DNA from: Corella eumyota
Taxonomy: Eukaryota > Chordata > Ascidiacea > Phlebobranchia > Corellidae
Length of the DNA stretch: 64,000 nt
Direction of reading: 5' to 3'
NCBI GenBank assembly: GCA_963082875.1
Contig: OY720100.1
Coordinates: forward strand, 3,038,001-3,102,000
The notes below the pieces were generated by a model. It did no database searches. It worked only from the letters and a program-made list of their open reading frames with translations, and had not been told where the DNA came from. This document shows positions 24,613 to 35,900 of this stretch, one piece after another. Within the stretch, counting starts at the first letter, position 1. Every line of letters begins with the position of its first letter. Made by a program: the position numbers and the translations under genes.

Positions 24613-27600
24613 TTAACATAAACGAATGGTGTCTCCCGTACGGACCAAAAACTCGTCATCTTGTAGAGCATGTATTGTTTCATCAAACATTGCTTGTGTA
24701 ATGATCTGGTCTGTCTGTGCTCTCCATCGGTCAAGTAATGGTCTGCATCTGATTGTTGGCCCAGCTTTGCCAGCACCTTGACCACCTCTCTTGTCCTGGT
24801 CGATTAACTGCTTAAGAGCTCCCTTTAGTTCTTCCTGGCGTTTTCGTGCAGTGGCACTCATTCCTAAAAAAAGCCAAAATTTTTGTAAAAGGTTGGATTT
24901 TTATAACTTAACATTGTCCTGAACTTATATTTTTGATTACTTTTGTTTGGGTACACAGAAAAAACCTGAGCTACCTAATTTTAGCGAAAATCTAAACGCT
25001 AGAACTATTTTTTTCCAAACTTTCTTTGCTTATTTAAAAATTTTAGGAAATGTTAACAATGTAAAAAATAATACCTGTAGTCAAAATTGAAATATCGACA
25101 ATTCCAGTTCTTGGATCAGTAGCAGATTGCTTCAGTGCTTCTCTATAAAGTCTCAATCCTTCCCTTACATCGGCTCTTTCAACTTTATTGGATAGTCTGG
25201 TCTTAGCATGAGCTTCTGAGAGTCGAATAAGGGATTCAAGTTGACGTGGGTATGCTGTTACCCCACCCTGCCTACCAGACCCCCCACCTTTTCTCATTTC
25301 AACATATGCCTAAATTGAAGGTTGGATTTTAATAATTCAGAATTAAAAGTCAATTAAACAAGGTTTTACGTTTTTTTTCTTACTTGTACAAGTTCTTGGC
25401 CAGCCTCTTCTGACAATCTTGGTTTAATAAAAGCTCTGGCATATGCCAAGTAGTCTTTTAGGACCTCAGAATCGAGAATATCCAACTCTGCATCTTCCTT
25501 AGATCGATGATAAAGTGACACCAAGTGACCAGCTAATCTACGATCATAAGCTTCATCCTAAATAAAATTAAAATATTTAATATTGATCAAATACTGACAA
25601 ATATCTTTTTTGAAAATGCTTTTTTACTTTTAAGGTTCAACCTTTACCTGTGGATCTAGCATTAAGAAAATAAGATCAAATCTGGACATTAGTGTATGTG
25701 GAAGCATAATATTTTCCACGATGGTTTTTCTTGCATTCCACTGCGATTCACATGGATTAGCGGCAGCCAATACTGAAGTCCTAGCATTCAACTGACAAAT
25801 AATCCCAGCTTTAGCTATCGATAGAGTTTGTTGTTCCATAACTTCATGAAGAATCGATCTAATTTATTCAAAACCCAATATTAGTTTAATTAAGTTATGA
25901 ATTTCTATGAGATAAAACACGATAAATCCCTGGTATGATTTGCCATACCTTGTACTGTCATTCATCTTATCGAATTCATCAATACAACAGACTCCATTGT
26001 CAGATAACACCAATGCACCTGGTTGCATCATCAACTGTTTAGTTTCTTGTTCTTTAGTGATGTAAGCTGTTAAACCAACTGCACTTGAACCCTAAACAAA
26101 AGAAGGTTATTATATGGGTTCGGATCAAACATAGCCTAAGTAACTCTAGTTTTAAAATTGTAATACCAAACTGATTTTGCATTTCAAGTTGTTTAGCCCA
26201 CAAATTAATAAGGGTTTATTATTTAAAATGGTTACCTTTCCATTAGTATATTGTCCTCTAGGAGCCAATTTTTCATGAACATATCTCAGAAGTTGTGATT
26301 TACTTGTACCTGGATCACCACAAAGTAGAACATGGACCTCTGCCCTCATTCCTGCCTTTCCACCGTGCTTTCCTGCAGTTTTAAGCTCTTTTCTTGATCC
26401 TCCGAATAACTAAAACAATGATAAATTAAATTTGCTGTAAAAAGAAACCTTTAGTTAGCCTGGTCCTTATATTACCTGTAGTAAAATTCCCTTTTTAATG
26501 TCCTCATGTTCGTATACACTTGGTGCAACAGCACGAGCTAATCTATCATAAACATCGGGTGTTTTTGATAAAGAGCGGATTGTATCAATTCTTTCCTTGC
26601 TAAATTGAATCTAAAAAACAAACAAAAGAGTAACTAACAATTTCAGAAATCTTTTATTTTGACAAAAAATAAGGTAACAGAATGTACCTGGCTGTCATCG
26701 TCATCTGCCGTTTCATAAAGCTGTTGTCTTTTTCCATCTTCCCTGTCGAAATGCAAAACATCCACGTGAGTGCGATAGACCGCCTTTACATTCCTCATTT
26801 TGGGGTTCGCTCGAAGTGGTTGAGCCCGATACACCCCAGTCACGATGACCCGATCTCCAGGCTGCACAGAGTCTACTAAATCACCATATGTGTGAAGTGA
26901 GACGGAGTGCGGTGTTTGGCCAGCGGGCATGTCATCAGGAGATTCTTGAAGTTTAATTAACTGCCTAAATAATATGAAAATCGGGTGAAGTTTACAAAAT
27001 TGCAATCGCAAATTATTGAAGGTAATATATTAATAAAAATGTACTCAGTTTAAATTGATGAGTTAAAAGACTTCAAATTCTATCTCTTTAGCACCCTCTA
27101 CCTGTCAGTAAACAATGATCGGTTATGTATAAGTAACAGTGAGTGAGTTGTTTTGCAGCGGTCACATAATCCCGGCTCAGCAATTCGTCCTCTTTCGATC
27201 TCAACCGTGACCTCATGGTTACAGACGTTGCATCGGAAAAATCCTTCTCTCATTTCAGGGATCAGTGATGAAGATCGAATCACCATCCCACATATCGTGA
27301 TTAACTGATCAATGTCCTCCGGATTTAAAGATCTCATGTTTTTCGTTCTTTCCGCATTGAATGGTTTTACCTACAACAAACAAAATAGTAAAATAAAAAT
27401 ATTTTTTTAAATTGTGTTTTTATAGGTAGGAAACTACCTGTATTTGGTGTTCAAGTGCAATATCTGGATACCTTCCAAAGAACATTTCATTTACCGCCAT
27501 GTCGAAGGTTGGAATAACTTCCTAAAATATAATTTTTTCAGAAAAAATTAATTGAAAAAATACCAATCTTTATTGATCACTAAATTTTTTTATGTGAACT

Positions 27601-28593
27601 ATCAAACAAATAAAATAATCTACCAAGACGAAAAGATTTATTATTTTAACCCAGCCCTAACCCTTCTAAAAAGGTCATTTCTACAGTTATAAACACAAGA
27701 AACCCACCTGTGGATAGCATACTAGTTGTCTATACAAATCTCCATCAAATGTTCTTAAATGACAACAATCCACCTCCAAATATGGTTCCTCAGTTACACT
27801 TATCTCTTCCAACTTCCTCAGATAAAGAGGCTCATTTGTATCCATACCATCATCAGCTTCCACAGCATCTGAATCCGCAGTAAACCTAAATAAGATAAAA
27901 GTTTAGTTTATTTATATATTATAAATATATATACAATTTGTTAAGCAAATTATTAAAAATAACACAAACCTGTTAACAAATTGGGTAAAGCGAGCCTTGC
28001 AATGACTCACAACCACATCAGTCCCCCAAATAACAAGTTGATTTCCAGGGTCTGCAGCTGGAAGTTCATCTTCATTTTCTTCAAGAATTGTTTCAGGTTG
28101 ATCTGAGTTGAGGTTTACAGTTCGTACTCGACTGCTGCTACCTAAGTCAGCTCTCTGACGAACCTAAAATAAAAACAATATATTTGTTATAACAAACCTA
28201 GTCCAATCAGTTTTATGACGCAAAGAAATTGAATAATATAAAAAAAGGAGCGGAAAAGTTAATAAATTTTAATTTTACTTTTAGGTTTCCAAAATATTAT
28301 TTTACCGGAGTTTGAGCTCCTCTTGGTGTCCTCCCTGGGGTCAAAGCTGAACCTCCAGGAGTTCTAGCCATAACACTTCCCGGGGTTCCATAAAACAGAG
28401 GTGAACTTAAATCAATTTCACTCATATTAGCTGGAGTCTGAGGGTTAAGCATGGAGTCGGAAGTTGCATCGAGAAGACCAGGCTCCACTGCTGGAGAAGT
28501 TGGAGGCATCATCGCCAGGTCACTGCTCATATCTGCAACAGAATCGTTGCCACGACGATTTCGTCCACTTCTTCTTGATGATGGTGATGACAT
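24613..28593 (-). CDS. MCM4: DNA replication licensing factor MCM4
   Basis: A subunit of the MCM2-7 helicase that unwinds DNA at replication forks. Thirteen exons (28306-28593, 27970-28163, 27708-27885, 27438-27521, 27102-27370, 26688-26964, 26476-26610, 26236-26409, 25949-26091, 25648-25858, 25384-25557, 25075-25309, 24613-24863) give 870 aa, matching vertebrate MCM4 (about 863). The N-terminus is Ser/Thr/Pro-rich with SP and TP sites, as expected for CDK/DDK targets. Zinc-binding cysteines are at 295, 298, 317 and 320. Walker A GDPGTSKS is at 506-513, Walker B CIDEFD at 569-574, and arginine finger SRFD at 639-642. I start at MSSPSSRR, which matches the family; an in-frame ATG six codons upstream is the alternative. 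It lies 181 bp after NUF2 on the same strand. Confidence 0.97.
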
Positions 28594-28774
28594 TATATTA
28601 TTTATTTTCAAGTGTATTCAAAAAAAACTAAAAATTGATTCAACCTAAACTCAATTTAAAACAAACAATTTATAAAAAAAATATGTAGATTGTAGACTAT
28701 TGAAAATATATATAACAACATCATAAAAAGCAATAACATTTTTAAATATCAAAAAAAATAAAATAGGAGATATT
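28594..28774 (-). promoter_or_regulatory. NUF2-MCM4 intercistronic spacer with candidate splice acceptors
   Basis: 181 bp between the NUF2 stop and the MCM4 start. On the minus strand two pyrimidine-plus-AG sites (about attgagtttag and caatttttag) lie 30-60 nt before the MCM4 ATG and could accept a spliced leader. I see no E2F, CCAAT or TATA-like element here. An AATAAA overlaps the last codons of NUF2. Confidence 0.4.
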
Positions 28775-30109
28775 TTAATTAAAAATTTTATTTTTTACGT
28801 GTTCCTCCAAGGTTTTTGTTATTCGCATTTCAGTTTGGGCAAAAGCACTCAAGATTTCATTCTCTTTTGTTTGTAGAAGTTCCATTTTCTTTTCATGTTG
28901 TTGGATTCTATCTTTCTTAAGACTTTGTAGTTTTTCAAGTTTAGTTGTTATTTGCTCATCTTTATTTTTCATTTTGTCTCTGCAAACTTCAATTTCATTT
29001 TTATGGTCCTTAAGTTTTTGATCATTTGAGCCCTTCTTTTTTTGTTGGCGAATTTTAAATCGATGTAGTTGCTGTCTGTGGGACGAGATATTTTCTTTTA
29101 GCGTGTTAATTTCTTGCTTAGACTTTTGCAAATCCAGCATTGTCGACTGGCTTTGACATTGCATTTTTAGTTTTGCATCTTCCTGGTTCTTAACTTTGGT
29201 TAAAAAAGACATACTTTCACTTGTTTGGTCCAAAGTGTATTGAACTAAATCCATGGTTTGGTTCATGTTGTTTGCATTTCTTTCCAAATCACTAAGATTA
29301 TCTTGAACTTTTAGGTGATCATCCTTGGCCAGTTCCAATTTTTCACTTAAGGTCTTATGCTCAGAGAGTTGTCTTCCAGGACTGCTTACAACTCCTTCCT
29401 TTATTTTTGCCTCCTCTTCTAGATATTGTTGGTGCTGTACATCATATGAATCAAGTTTTTGAATGGTTTCCATTAGGGTCTGTTTTACTTCTTCTTTTTT
29501 AGCAAATTTTTCTTCTTTTAATCTTTGATTTTGCTCGAAGACCTCTTGAAGGGTACCCAGAGCTTGTTTTTGCTTCTCATAATGTTCGCTGTTCTTTTCC
29601 ATTTCTACATCTATATCACAAATCACTCTCTCGAGGTTGACATTTTCATTCTGTAAAGCATTTATCGATGCAACTAGCTCCTCCGATTTAGTCATACTAT
29701 CAGTAAGAAGTGTATGATAACGATTCCAAAATCGACAAAAGTTTATTGTCCAGCTTAAAAAGCTTCGTACGCTTGACCATTTTGGATATAAAATGTTGCT
29801 GCACACTAGGGGGTGTGTTAATCCTGGGATCAGTTGACTTGTTACTTGAGCTAAAACTACAGCCGAGGAAAAAAAAGAATTACAGATTTCTGGGAATTCT
29901 GTTGGACCACCTGCTAATAGATGATCCACATCAAAATCTATTTTTTGAAGAAAACTTTTACAAATCTGGACCATCAAGGTAGGCGTGAGGTTTTTAAGTT
30001 GATCTGTGGTAATGTTTTGAACATTTTCCCCAAGAATTCCCTCTTGAATAGCTTCTCTTACACTTTCCAACGAGAATCGAGGAACATCAAAAGTAGGTTC
30101 TGATGCCAT
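28775..30109 (-). CDS. NUF2: Kinetochore protein NUF2 (intronless)
   Basis: NUF2 pairs with NDC80 in the Ndc80 complex that couples kinetochores to microtubules. A single open frame of 444 aa starts at ATGG with A at -3. The first 140 residues match the NUF2 calponin-homology region: FDVPRFSLESVREAIQEGIL at the start, and NILYPKWSSVRSFLSWTINF, the counterpart of the human stretch around DILCPK. From about residue 150 to the end it is heptad-rich coiled coil, as in the family. Length is close to human NUF2 (464). No intron interrupts it, unlike its multi-exon neighbours. MCM4 follows on the same strand, and E2F-like sites lie upstream, which fits mitotic expression. Confidence 0.88.
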   Translation of the reverse strand: MASEPTFDVPRFSLESVREAIQEGILGENVQNITTDQLKNLTPTLMVQICKSFLQKIDFDVDHLLAGGPTEFPEICNSFFSSAVVLAQVTSQLIPGLTHPLVCSNILYPKWSSVRSFLSWTINFCRFWNRYHTLLTDSMTKSEELVASINALQNENVNLERVICDIDVEMEKNSEHYEKQKQALGTLQEVFEQNQRLKEEKFAKKEEVKQTLMETIQKLDSYDVQHQQYLEEEAKIKEGVVSSPGRQLSEHKTLSEKLELAKDDHLKVQDNLSDLERNANNMNQTMDLVQYTLDQTSESMSFLTKVKNQEDAKLKMQCQSQSTMLDLQKSKQEINTLKENISSHRQQLHRFKIRQQKKKGSNDQKLKDHKNEIEVCRDKMKNKDEQITTKLEKLQSLKKDRIQQHEKKMELLQTKENEILSAFAQTEMRITKTLEEHVKNKIFN

Positions 30110-30406
30110 TTTATTAAAAACTTATATAATAGTTTAAATATTAATGGAGATATGCTTTTAAATTGACCACGCCAAATAAAAAAACCACAATACCTAGTTA
30201 AGCAAAATAAAAATTTGTACTTTGGTTTTTATTTTGCAATGTTATACAAAAGTTTTTTTTTCTTTTTACTACGAAGAAGTTAGGTTAGAGAAATTGTTCA
30301 AAATTACTGTTTAATATATAATTTATTAATATAAAAACACTTACAAGACACATAAATCAATAAATATTCTGACATTTTACCCAATATTGATATTTTTCTT
30401 TCTTAA

Positions 30407-30437
30407 TTTCCCGCGTAATTATGATTTGGCGCCAAAT
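30407..30437. promoter_or_regulatory. Paired E2F-type sites
   Basis: TTTCCCGCG (30407-30415) fits the E2F consensus. Nine bases on, ATTTGGCGCCAAAT (30424-30437) is a perfect palindrome holding two overlapping TTTGGCGC half-sites. They lie about 300 bp upstream of NUF2 in otherwise AT-rich sequence. Confidence 0.7.
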
Positions 30438-30825
30438 AAGACATGTTTAGAGGGTTGCCAGACTTTTTCTTAATTTATATTTCTTGCTTTAATAATTAAC
30501 ATGTTTTTTCTATTTTGTTTTAAATTTTATTTACAACTTTACCATTTATTTAAATTTATTTTTAAAAGTTTAATTTTTTGTATTAATAAAATAGTATTAA
30601 GTTTGTAATCGTACTTCAGTTGTGGGTATTTCCCTAAACCAATGCCATGTGGATCTTAATAGTTTATAACTTTAGTTTATAACTTTACTTTGCTTAGCTG
30701 TTTAATATTCACCTGTTAAATAAACTAATAGTTTTGTCTGATAAATAAAAAGCATATGAATGAGGGTAAAGGTTTGTCATTAGTTTTTTTAGCTTAGATT
30801 TGAATTAAAGCATGTACAATCTACA

Positions 30826-30858
30826 AGAGCACGTCAGACGTGCCACGTGCAGACGTGG
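30826..30858. promoter_or_regulatory. ACGTG / E-box cluster
   Basis: Within about 30 bp there are CACGTC, cagacgtg, the palindromic E-box CACGTG (30844-30849) and a second cagacgtg. This is dense for AT-rich DNA and fits a bHLH- or bZIP-type binding site. Confidence 0.45.
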
Positions 30859-31091
30859 GACTTCATAAGATTTTTTTCGCGTCTATTTAACCTTGATATG
30901 TCTGAGTTAATAATGTCGGTTTGAAATATTATACATAACTAATTTTCTAATTTTTTTTTGTTTGGTAAAAGTCAGTTACATAACCTTTATTGATTACTAC
31001 TTATAAAATTTAATTAAGTGGGTCTTAAGAAGATATTTATCGTCTTGTCAGTCTATGAAATATAAATTCAAAGCCAACAATAAATAGTTTC

Positions 31092-31104
31092 TTATTTAAA
31101 ATAG
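31092..31104 (+). promoter_or_regulatory. Splice acceptor directly before the GNB1L-like ATG
   Basis: The sequence tttaaaatag ends at the base before ATG, after a T-rich stretch (tttctta). It can serve as the acceptor for a spliced leader or a 5' UTR intron. If used, no genomic 5' UTR remains. Confidence 0.5.
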
Positions 31105-32112
31105 ATGTCTAACATTTCACCTGAGTTTGTGTTAAAACAATCTGCTGAAGCAGTGACTGATTTAAACTTTTGGATTCCACAAATTGGTCATTTCAAGGAT
31201 TTAAATTTGCTGATAGCCTCATATGGAGACAAAGGTGGGGTTAATATTTGGGACCTCAAAACCCGAAGAATAATTTCAAACTTAGAAATTGAGAATCCGA
31301 AAAACATGTTGTCTGGTTTTGGTGTAGAAAATGGTTTAGTTGTGACTTTAGATAAACAAGGAATTTTAAGAGTTGTAGATTTGAAATTTAAAACTCCTAA
31401 AATCAAAACCTGTTTGTCTCTTTCTAGTACTGGGTTCTGTAAACCTAGTGTTGTATTATCTAAGGAAAATCACATTATTGTAGCTGTGCCTGGTGAAGAA
31501 AAATCCTCTTGTAATATTTGGGATTTAACCGAGGGCAAATTACTGAAAAGATTTATACCACCACCAACATTTACCCTTGGAATGTTAATGTGTATACAAT
31601 TATTTTTGAAACATGGAAAATTTGTGTTTGTTGGGTATGAAGATGGATCTATTTTATGTTGGGATTTTAAGAATGAAAAAATTGTGGGAAAAGCTGAAAG
31701 AATATTCACAGAACCTGTTATGTGCTTTGATATCATTACGGAAAATGAAAACAATTTTATTGGAATATCAGGTTCTGCAACGAACGATTTAATCAAATGG
31801 AAAATTGATATTTCTAAAATTAGTGATAATGACAAAATATCTGATTTTGAAATTGTAAAAACTGCCAAAATTTTAAACCCTGGAATAGCAAGTGTTAAAA
31901 TTAGACTCGATAAAAAAATTGTAGCTACCGGAGGATGGGATTACAAAGTTCGGATATTCAGTTGGAAAACTTTAAAACCACTTGCAGTTTTAGAATATCA
32001 TACTGGTACAATTCAATCTTTGGCATTTTCTGATTTCCAAGACAAATCTGATAATTTATTAGCTTGTGGATCCACTGACCATAAAATAAGTGTGTGGAAA
32101 CTTTTTAACTAG
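31105..32112 (+). CDS. GNB1L: WD40 protein, GNB1L type (intronless)
   Basis: One open frame of 335 aa, close to human GNB1L (327). GNB1L is a WD40 propeller reported to help stability of PIKK kinases with the TTT complex. Matches to the human protein run in order: EFVLKQSAEAV at the start; VNIWDLKTRR; GFCKPSV; the LGMLMCIQLF region; FVGYEDGSILCWD; EPVMCFD; GISGSA; LNPGIASVKIR; VATGGWDYKVRIFSWKTLKP; and ACGSTDHKISVWKL at the end. WD dipeptides and Gly-His-like turns mark about six to seven blades. The gene is intronless, whereas the vertebrate gene has several introns. An AATAAA at about 32299 is a possible poly(A) signal, far from the stop. Divergent from NUF2. Confidence 0.87.
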   Translation: MSNISPEFVLKQSAEAVTDLNFWIPQIGHFKDLNLLIASYGDKGGVNIWDLKTRRIISNLEIENPKNMLSGFGVENGLVVTLDKQGILRVVDLKFKTPKIKTCLSLSSTGFCKPSVVLSKENHIIVAVPGEEKSSCNIWDLTEGKLLKRFIPPPTFTLGMLMCIQLFLKHGKFVFVGYEDGSILCWDFKNEKIVGKAERIFTEPVMCFDIITENENNFIGISGSATNDLIKWKIDISKISDNDKISDFEIVKTAKILNPGIASVKIRLDKKIVATGGWDYKVRIFSWKTLKPLAVLEYHTGTIQSLAFSDFQDKSDNLLACGSTDHKISVWKLFN

Positions 32113-32901
32113 TTTAATTATTTTATGCATTTAAAAATTACACAATACTGAAAATTGTATTTAATTTAGTTGATGTTTAAAAATAGTATTGTTCAAATTG
32201 GAATTAGGCGAAAATTATTATTGTACATCCGTCAGTGGGCGCTCGCGAGTCGTGTTTTCAATTTAAACACGCGGCGAAATTTTTTATTTTTATTTCTGTC
32301 AATAAATATTGATTATATAATAAGTTTTTCTTTTAAATATTTTAAATTGAATAATTTTCTAAATTGGAAATGTTTCTATATATGTAAAGCAGTTTGCACA
32401 TAACTTAATAAGCCATTGCCCCTGTCTCGAAATGTTTTTACTTTAAATACATTTCACAAAGGCCTATGCTACCAACAATTAACAAATGCAAGTTTTATGC
32501 CAATTTCTAAAAATAACCAATAAGAGAACTGGACTTTATTTTTTAATTCTTTACCACCCTATAGCGTGGGAAATGTAGAATTTAAAACACAAACTTTAGC
32601 GTTTGTTGCCAATAATTCGCACGATTCGAATTTTTTGATTGTGGCGTAATTGACACGAGAGTGTAAACAATTAATAGGGAAAAATTACAATTTTTTTTAA
32701 CAACATTTTTCTAACTTTATTGTTAGTTAAAAGTTATTATTTTGCACAAAAAAATTGTAAAATTTTAATTAATTTTGAGTAACTTAATTGTTGTATCGTC
32801 GTTTTTCTTTTTAAACAATTGGTTTTTATTCTAAATCTTAATTTTTTGTCCGTCGCATCTAATGGATCAAATGGTAGAAGATTAGATTCGCCAAATCCTC
32901 T

Positions 32902-32917
32902 TTTGTGACGTCACAAA
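32902..32917. promoter_or_regulatory. 16-bp perfect palindrome with full CRE
   Basis: TTTGTGACGTCACAAA is self-complementary over 16 bp and centres on TGACGTCA, the CREB/ATF consensus. Confidence 0.5.
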
Positions 32918-35900
32918 GCTGGTACTAAATAAGATTTCCGCTTTGAAATGTAACCAGTTATCAAGTGTGACAATCGTGTCAATATTAAACGTTATTAGCC
33001 CAAACCGCACCTGGAACTAGTTTTTTGTGGTAATTAAACCGTTATATGTTGGTAAATTTAATCAATTTGGCCTTGTTAGGAATTATCTTTTTTAATTCTT
33101 ACAAGGTCAATTTATTAGCCAATTAACCTTATACAATAGAGTTTAAAAATTGACCTAACATTGCCAATAAGCAATAATTTTGCTGTAAAACTTAAATTTT
33201 AACGCGGAGTTTATTTATTTAAACATGAAACCTATCTCTTTTTATTAAGGCGGTAACTTGAAAGTGAATTTTTACGAATTCCACAATTTTATTGACCTCT
33301 TTCATATCTAAATCAACAATAACTTGGTTCATAAATTTGAAATAACTTAACTTATTCTTTTTTTTTGTAATTTTGTCCTACTAAAATAGCGATCGTCACG
33401 GAAATGTTAGCATGTATATAAACTTGTCTTATAAAACTCAACACTATTTTAATTCAAGTCCATCTTTGAACACTTTATTTACAATTTGGATTCACTTATT
33501 GTAAAGGCTAGAAAATAATGACATTAAAGGAACTTGAATTTAAGTAACTCTTTACTTACCTATTTTAAGTTATTAAAGTTGTGTTTATGCATACCAGGCA
33601 GTGCTATACCCATATAAAGAAAAAAACTGCTGGTAACAATAGAAATGAATATTTTTCGTAGTATACCTTTACAAAACAAGTGCATAAAATACATATCCTT
33701 TAAATTTGGAATATAATTTACGTTATGGTATGGTTATTCGAGCGATTGCACGCAAGAGAAAGTTGTATTCAAATGCATATCATTTATTTCCTATCTATTA
33801 TGTTTTGTTATGTGGGTTAACCTGATCATGGGTTGTTGTTATAACTATACTAAACATATCTTCAGCCTGTCTTGCTCAATCGAAAAGTTAAGAAACAAAA
33901 ATCTAAAAATAAGTGTAAAAATTGTAAGGGATTTTTAAACTGTATTATATGAAAAAGTTTGATATTCACATTAAGTACATCGTTTGACTAATCAATTAAC
34001 TATACTTCTGTACAGTTTATTTAAGTAATTCAGAACACAAATAAAAGGATTAATTGTCCAAACAAAAAAGAACAAAAATTCAGTTTTAAAACATTTAAAT
34101 TAAACTTGATAATGGGAACTATAAACAAGCTTTTTCCATTAAATAATTGGCACACATACTTTTTATAAAATTGACAATGTTTTGGGGATTAGAGCAATTC
34201 GTTTGGGTAAATTAAACTCATGCAACCACAATGAAATGGTATAACTATTTTACAAAAATAAAATTTTATGTATTTCAAACTTTATTATAATATTTTTTAG
34301 ACGATGAAAATTAAAAATCTTTATAAAAATATGTTTGTAATGATACACGTATTTTTAATACACGATAAATAAACTTTTATAAAATAGTGCGTGCCTAACT
34401 TATTAAACCTCGGTTTAAAATTATTTTGTCACGCAATATTCTTAAACCGCTTCTAAAGTTATTGTTTAAATATTATCAGGGGGTAAATCTATCATATTTA
34501 TGATGTATTTGTACGTGATTTTACCTCTAGTTTAACCTTTTCCTAACAGATCTTTGTGAAAAATTGTGAAAAAAATGTTTACTATAGAATTTTATTATAT
34601 CTTTATTTCGTTTTAAATGCGCTCAAGCTAAATTATAAAGTTAATTTTTTTATTATAAGAAGCTTTAATTTTTGTTTAAAAAAAACTTAAAATTTCCCTA
34701 TAAGATTTTTTTAATTATTTAAATTTTAAGTTGTGTTTTGAATAATTTTTGAGTTGAATATTAAGATAAATTACTATGTTATTGTTGTTGTATGGTTAAT
34801 TTGTATAAATAGAAACTCGACCACCCAAAGGAAGAGATTTAGAGATAAAAATTAAAGCTTGTTATACCAAATATATCATAACAACAACACAATAAAAATT
34901 CCTTGAGATTAGATTTGTTTTAAAAACGTAAAGCTTCGTATTGAAAATTGATTGATTGGCGTTTTTAAAACGGAGATAGGTATTGTTATAGTAAGAAATA
35001 TACATTAATTATAATAACATAAACATTACAAAAGCGTAATCGTTTTAGCGAAATGGCCACTAGTGGATGCTATTGCTTTAATTGTTTATAAATTGTCATT
35101 TATTGTTGTATAGAATATATATGTAGCGACTTTTTGTTTTATTTTTGTACCAAAAAAATTTCCTTTTTTTATATTTTACGATTTATAATTAAATTTAAAT
35201 TTTACATCATTTTTTATTTAAAAAGTGACAAGTAAAACTAAATTCTTTTATTACGTCATTTTTGGTGGAATAACTAAAAATAGATCACAGCCCTACACCG
35301 CTATCAGATTACAGGTATTACTTAAATCCTTTAAAACTGCATGAAACTACTGCAACGGCTTAAAAAGTGTTTTTTTTCTAAATAATGATGGTTTTTGATT
35401 GTTTTTTCCTTGTAGACTTCCGACAATTTTCTTGCCCCCCCACCGAGAATTATATAAGACTTTGTATTAAATATTTATACATCATGGATTATATTAACTA
35501 TAACCCCTGTATGATCGCCTATCATGTTTTTTTCAGTAAAATTTTTTTTTAATTTAAAAACCAGCAATATACTACATTTGATTTTTACAATAAAATTTTT
35601 AAAATAAACGTTTTTTTTTCTACTATATTTTGGTTGATATTAGTAACGTCTGTAGGTGTAATGTTTGGTTATATTTGGCTTATATGGAAACAGCAAACAC
35701 ATACACTCATATGACGTGTTCTTACGGTTTCCTAACTTTCGATCTTTACTCGATCACTTTTCAGTAATTTGTGTCCAAAAATAAAATTGGATTTCGAAAA
35801 AAATGTGCTTGGTCTGTGTATGTAGAGTTGGGTTAAATATGGTGCCAATAATATCACGAACTGTTTTTTTCTTCTTTTAAAATTCAAAAAAGTATAAAGG

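Larger units (their letters stand above)
30110..31104. promoter_or_regulatory. Divergent promoter region of NUF2 and GNB1L-like gene
   Basis: About 1 kb between two outward-facing start codons. It contains a pair of E2F-type sites nearer NUF2, a CCAAT at 30381-30385, a cluster of ACGTG motifs nearer the GNB1L-like gene, and a splice acceptor abutting the GNB1L-like ATG. Confidence 0.6.
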
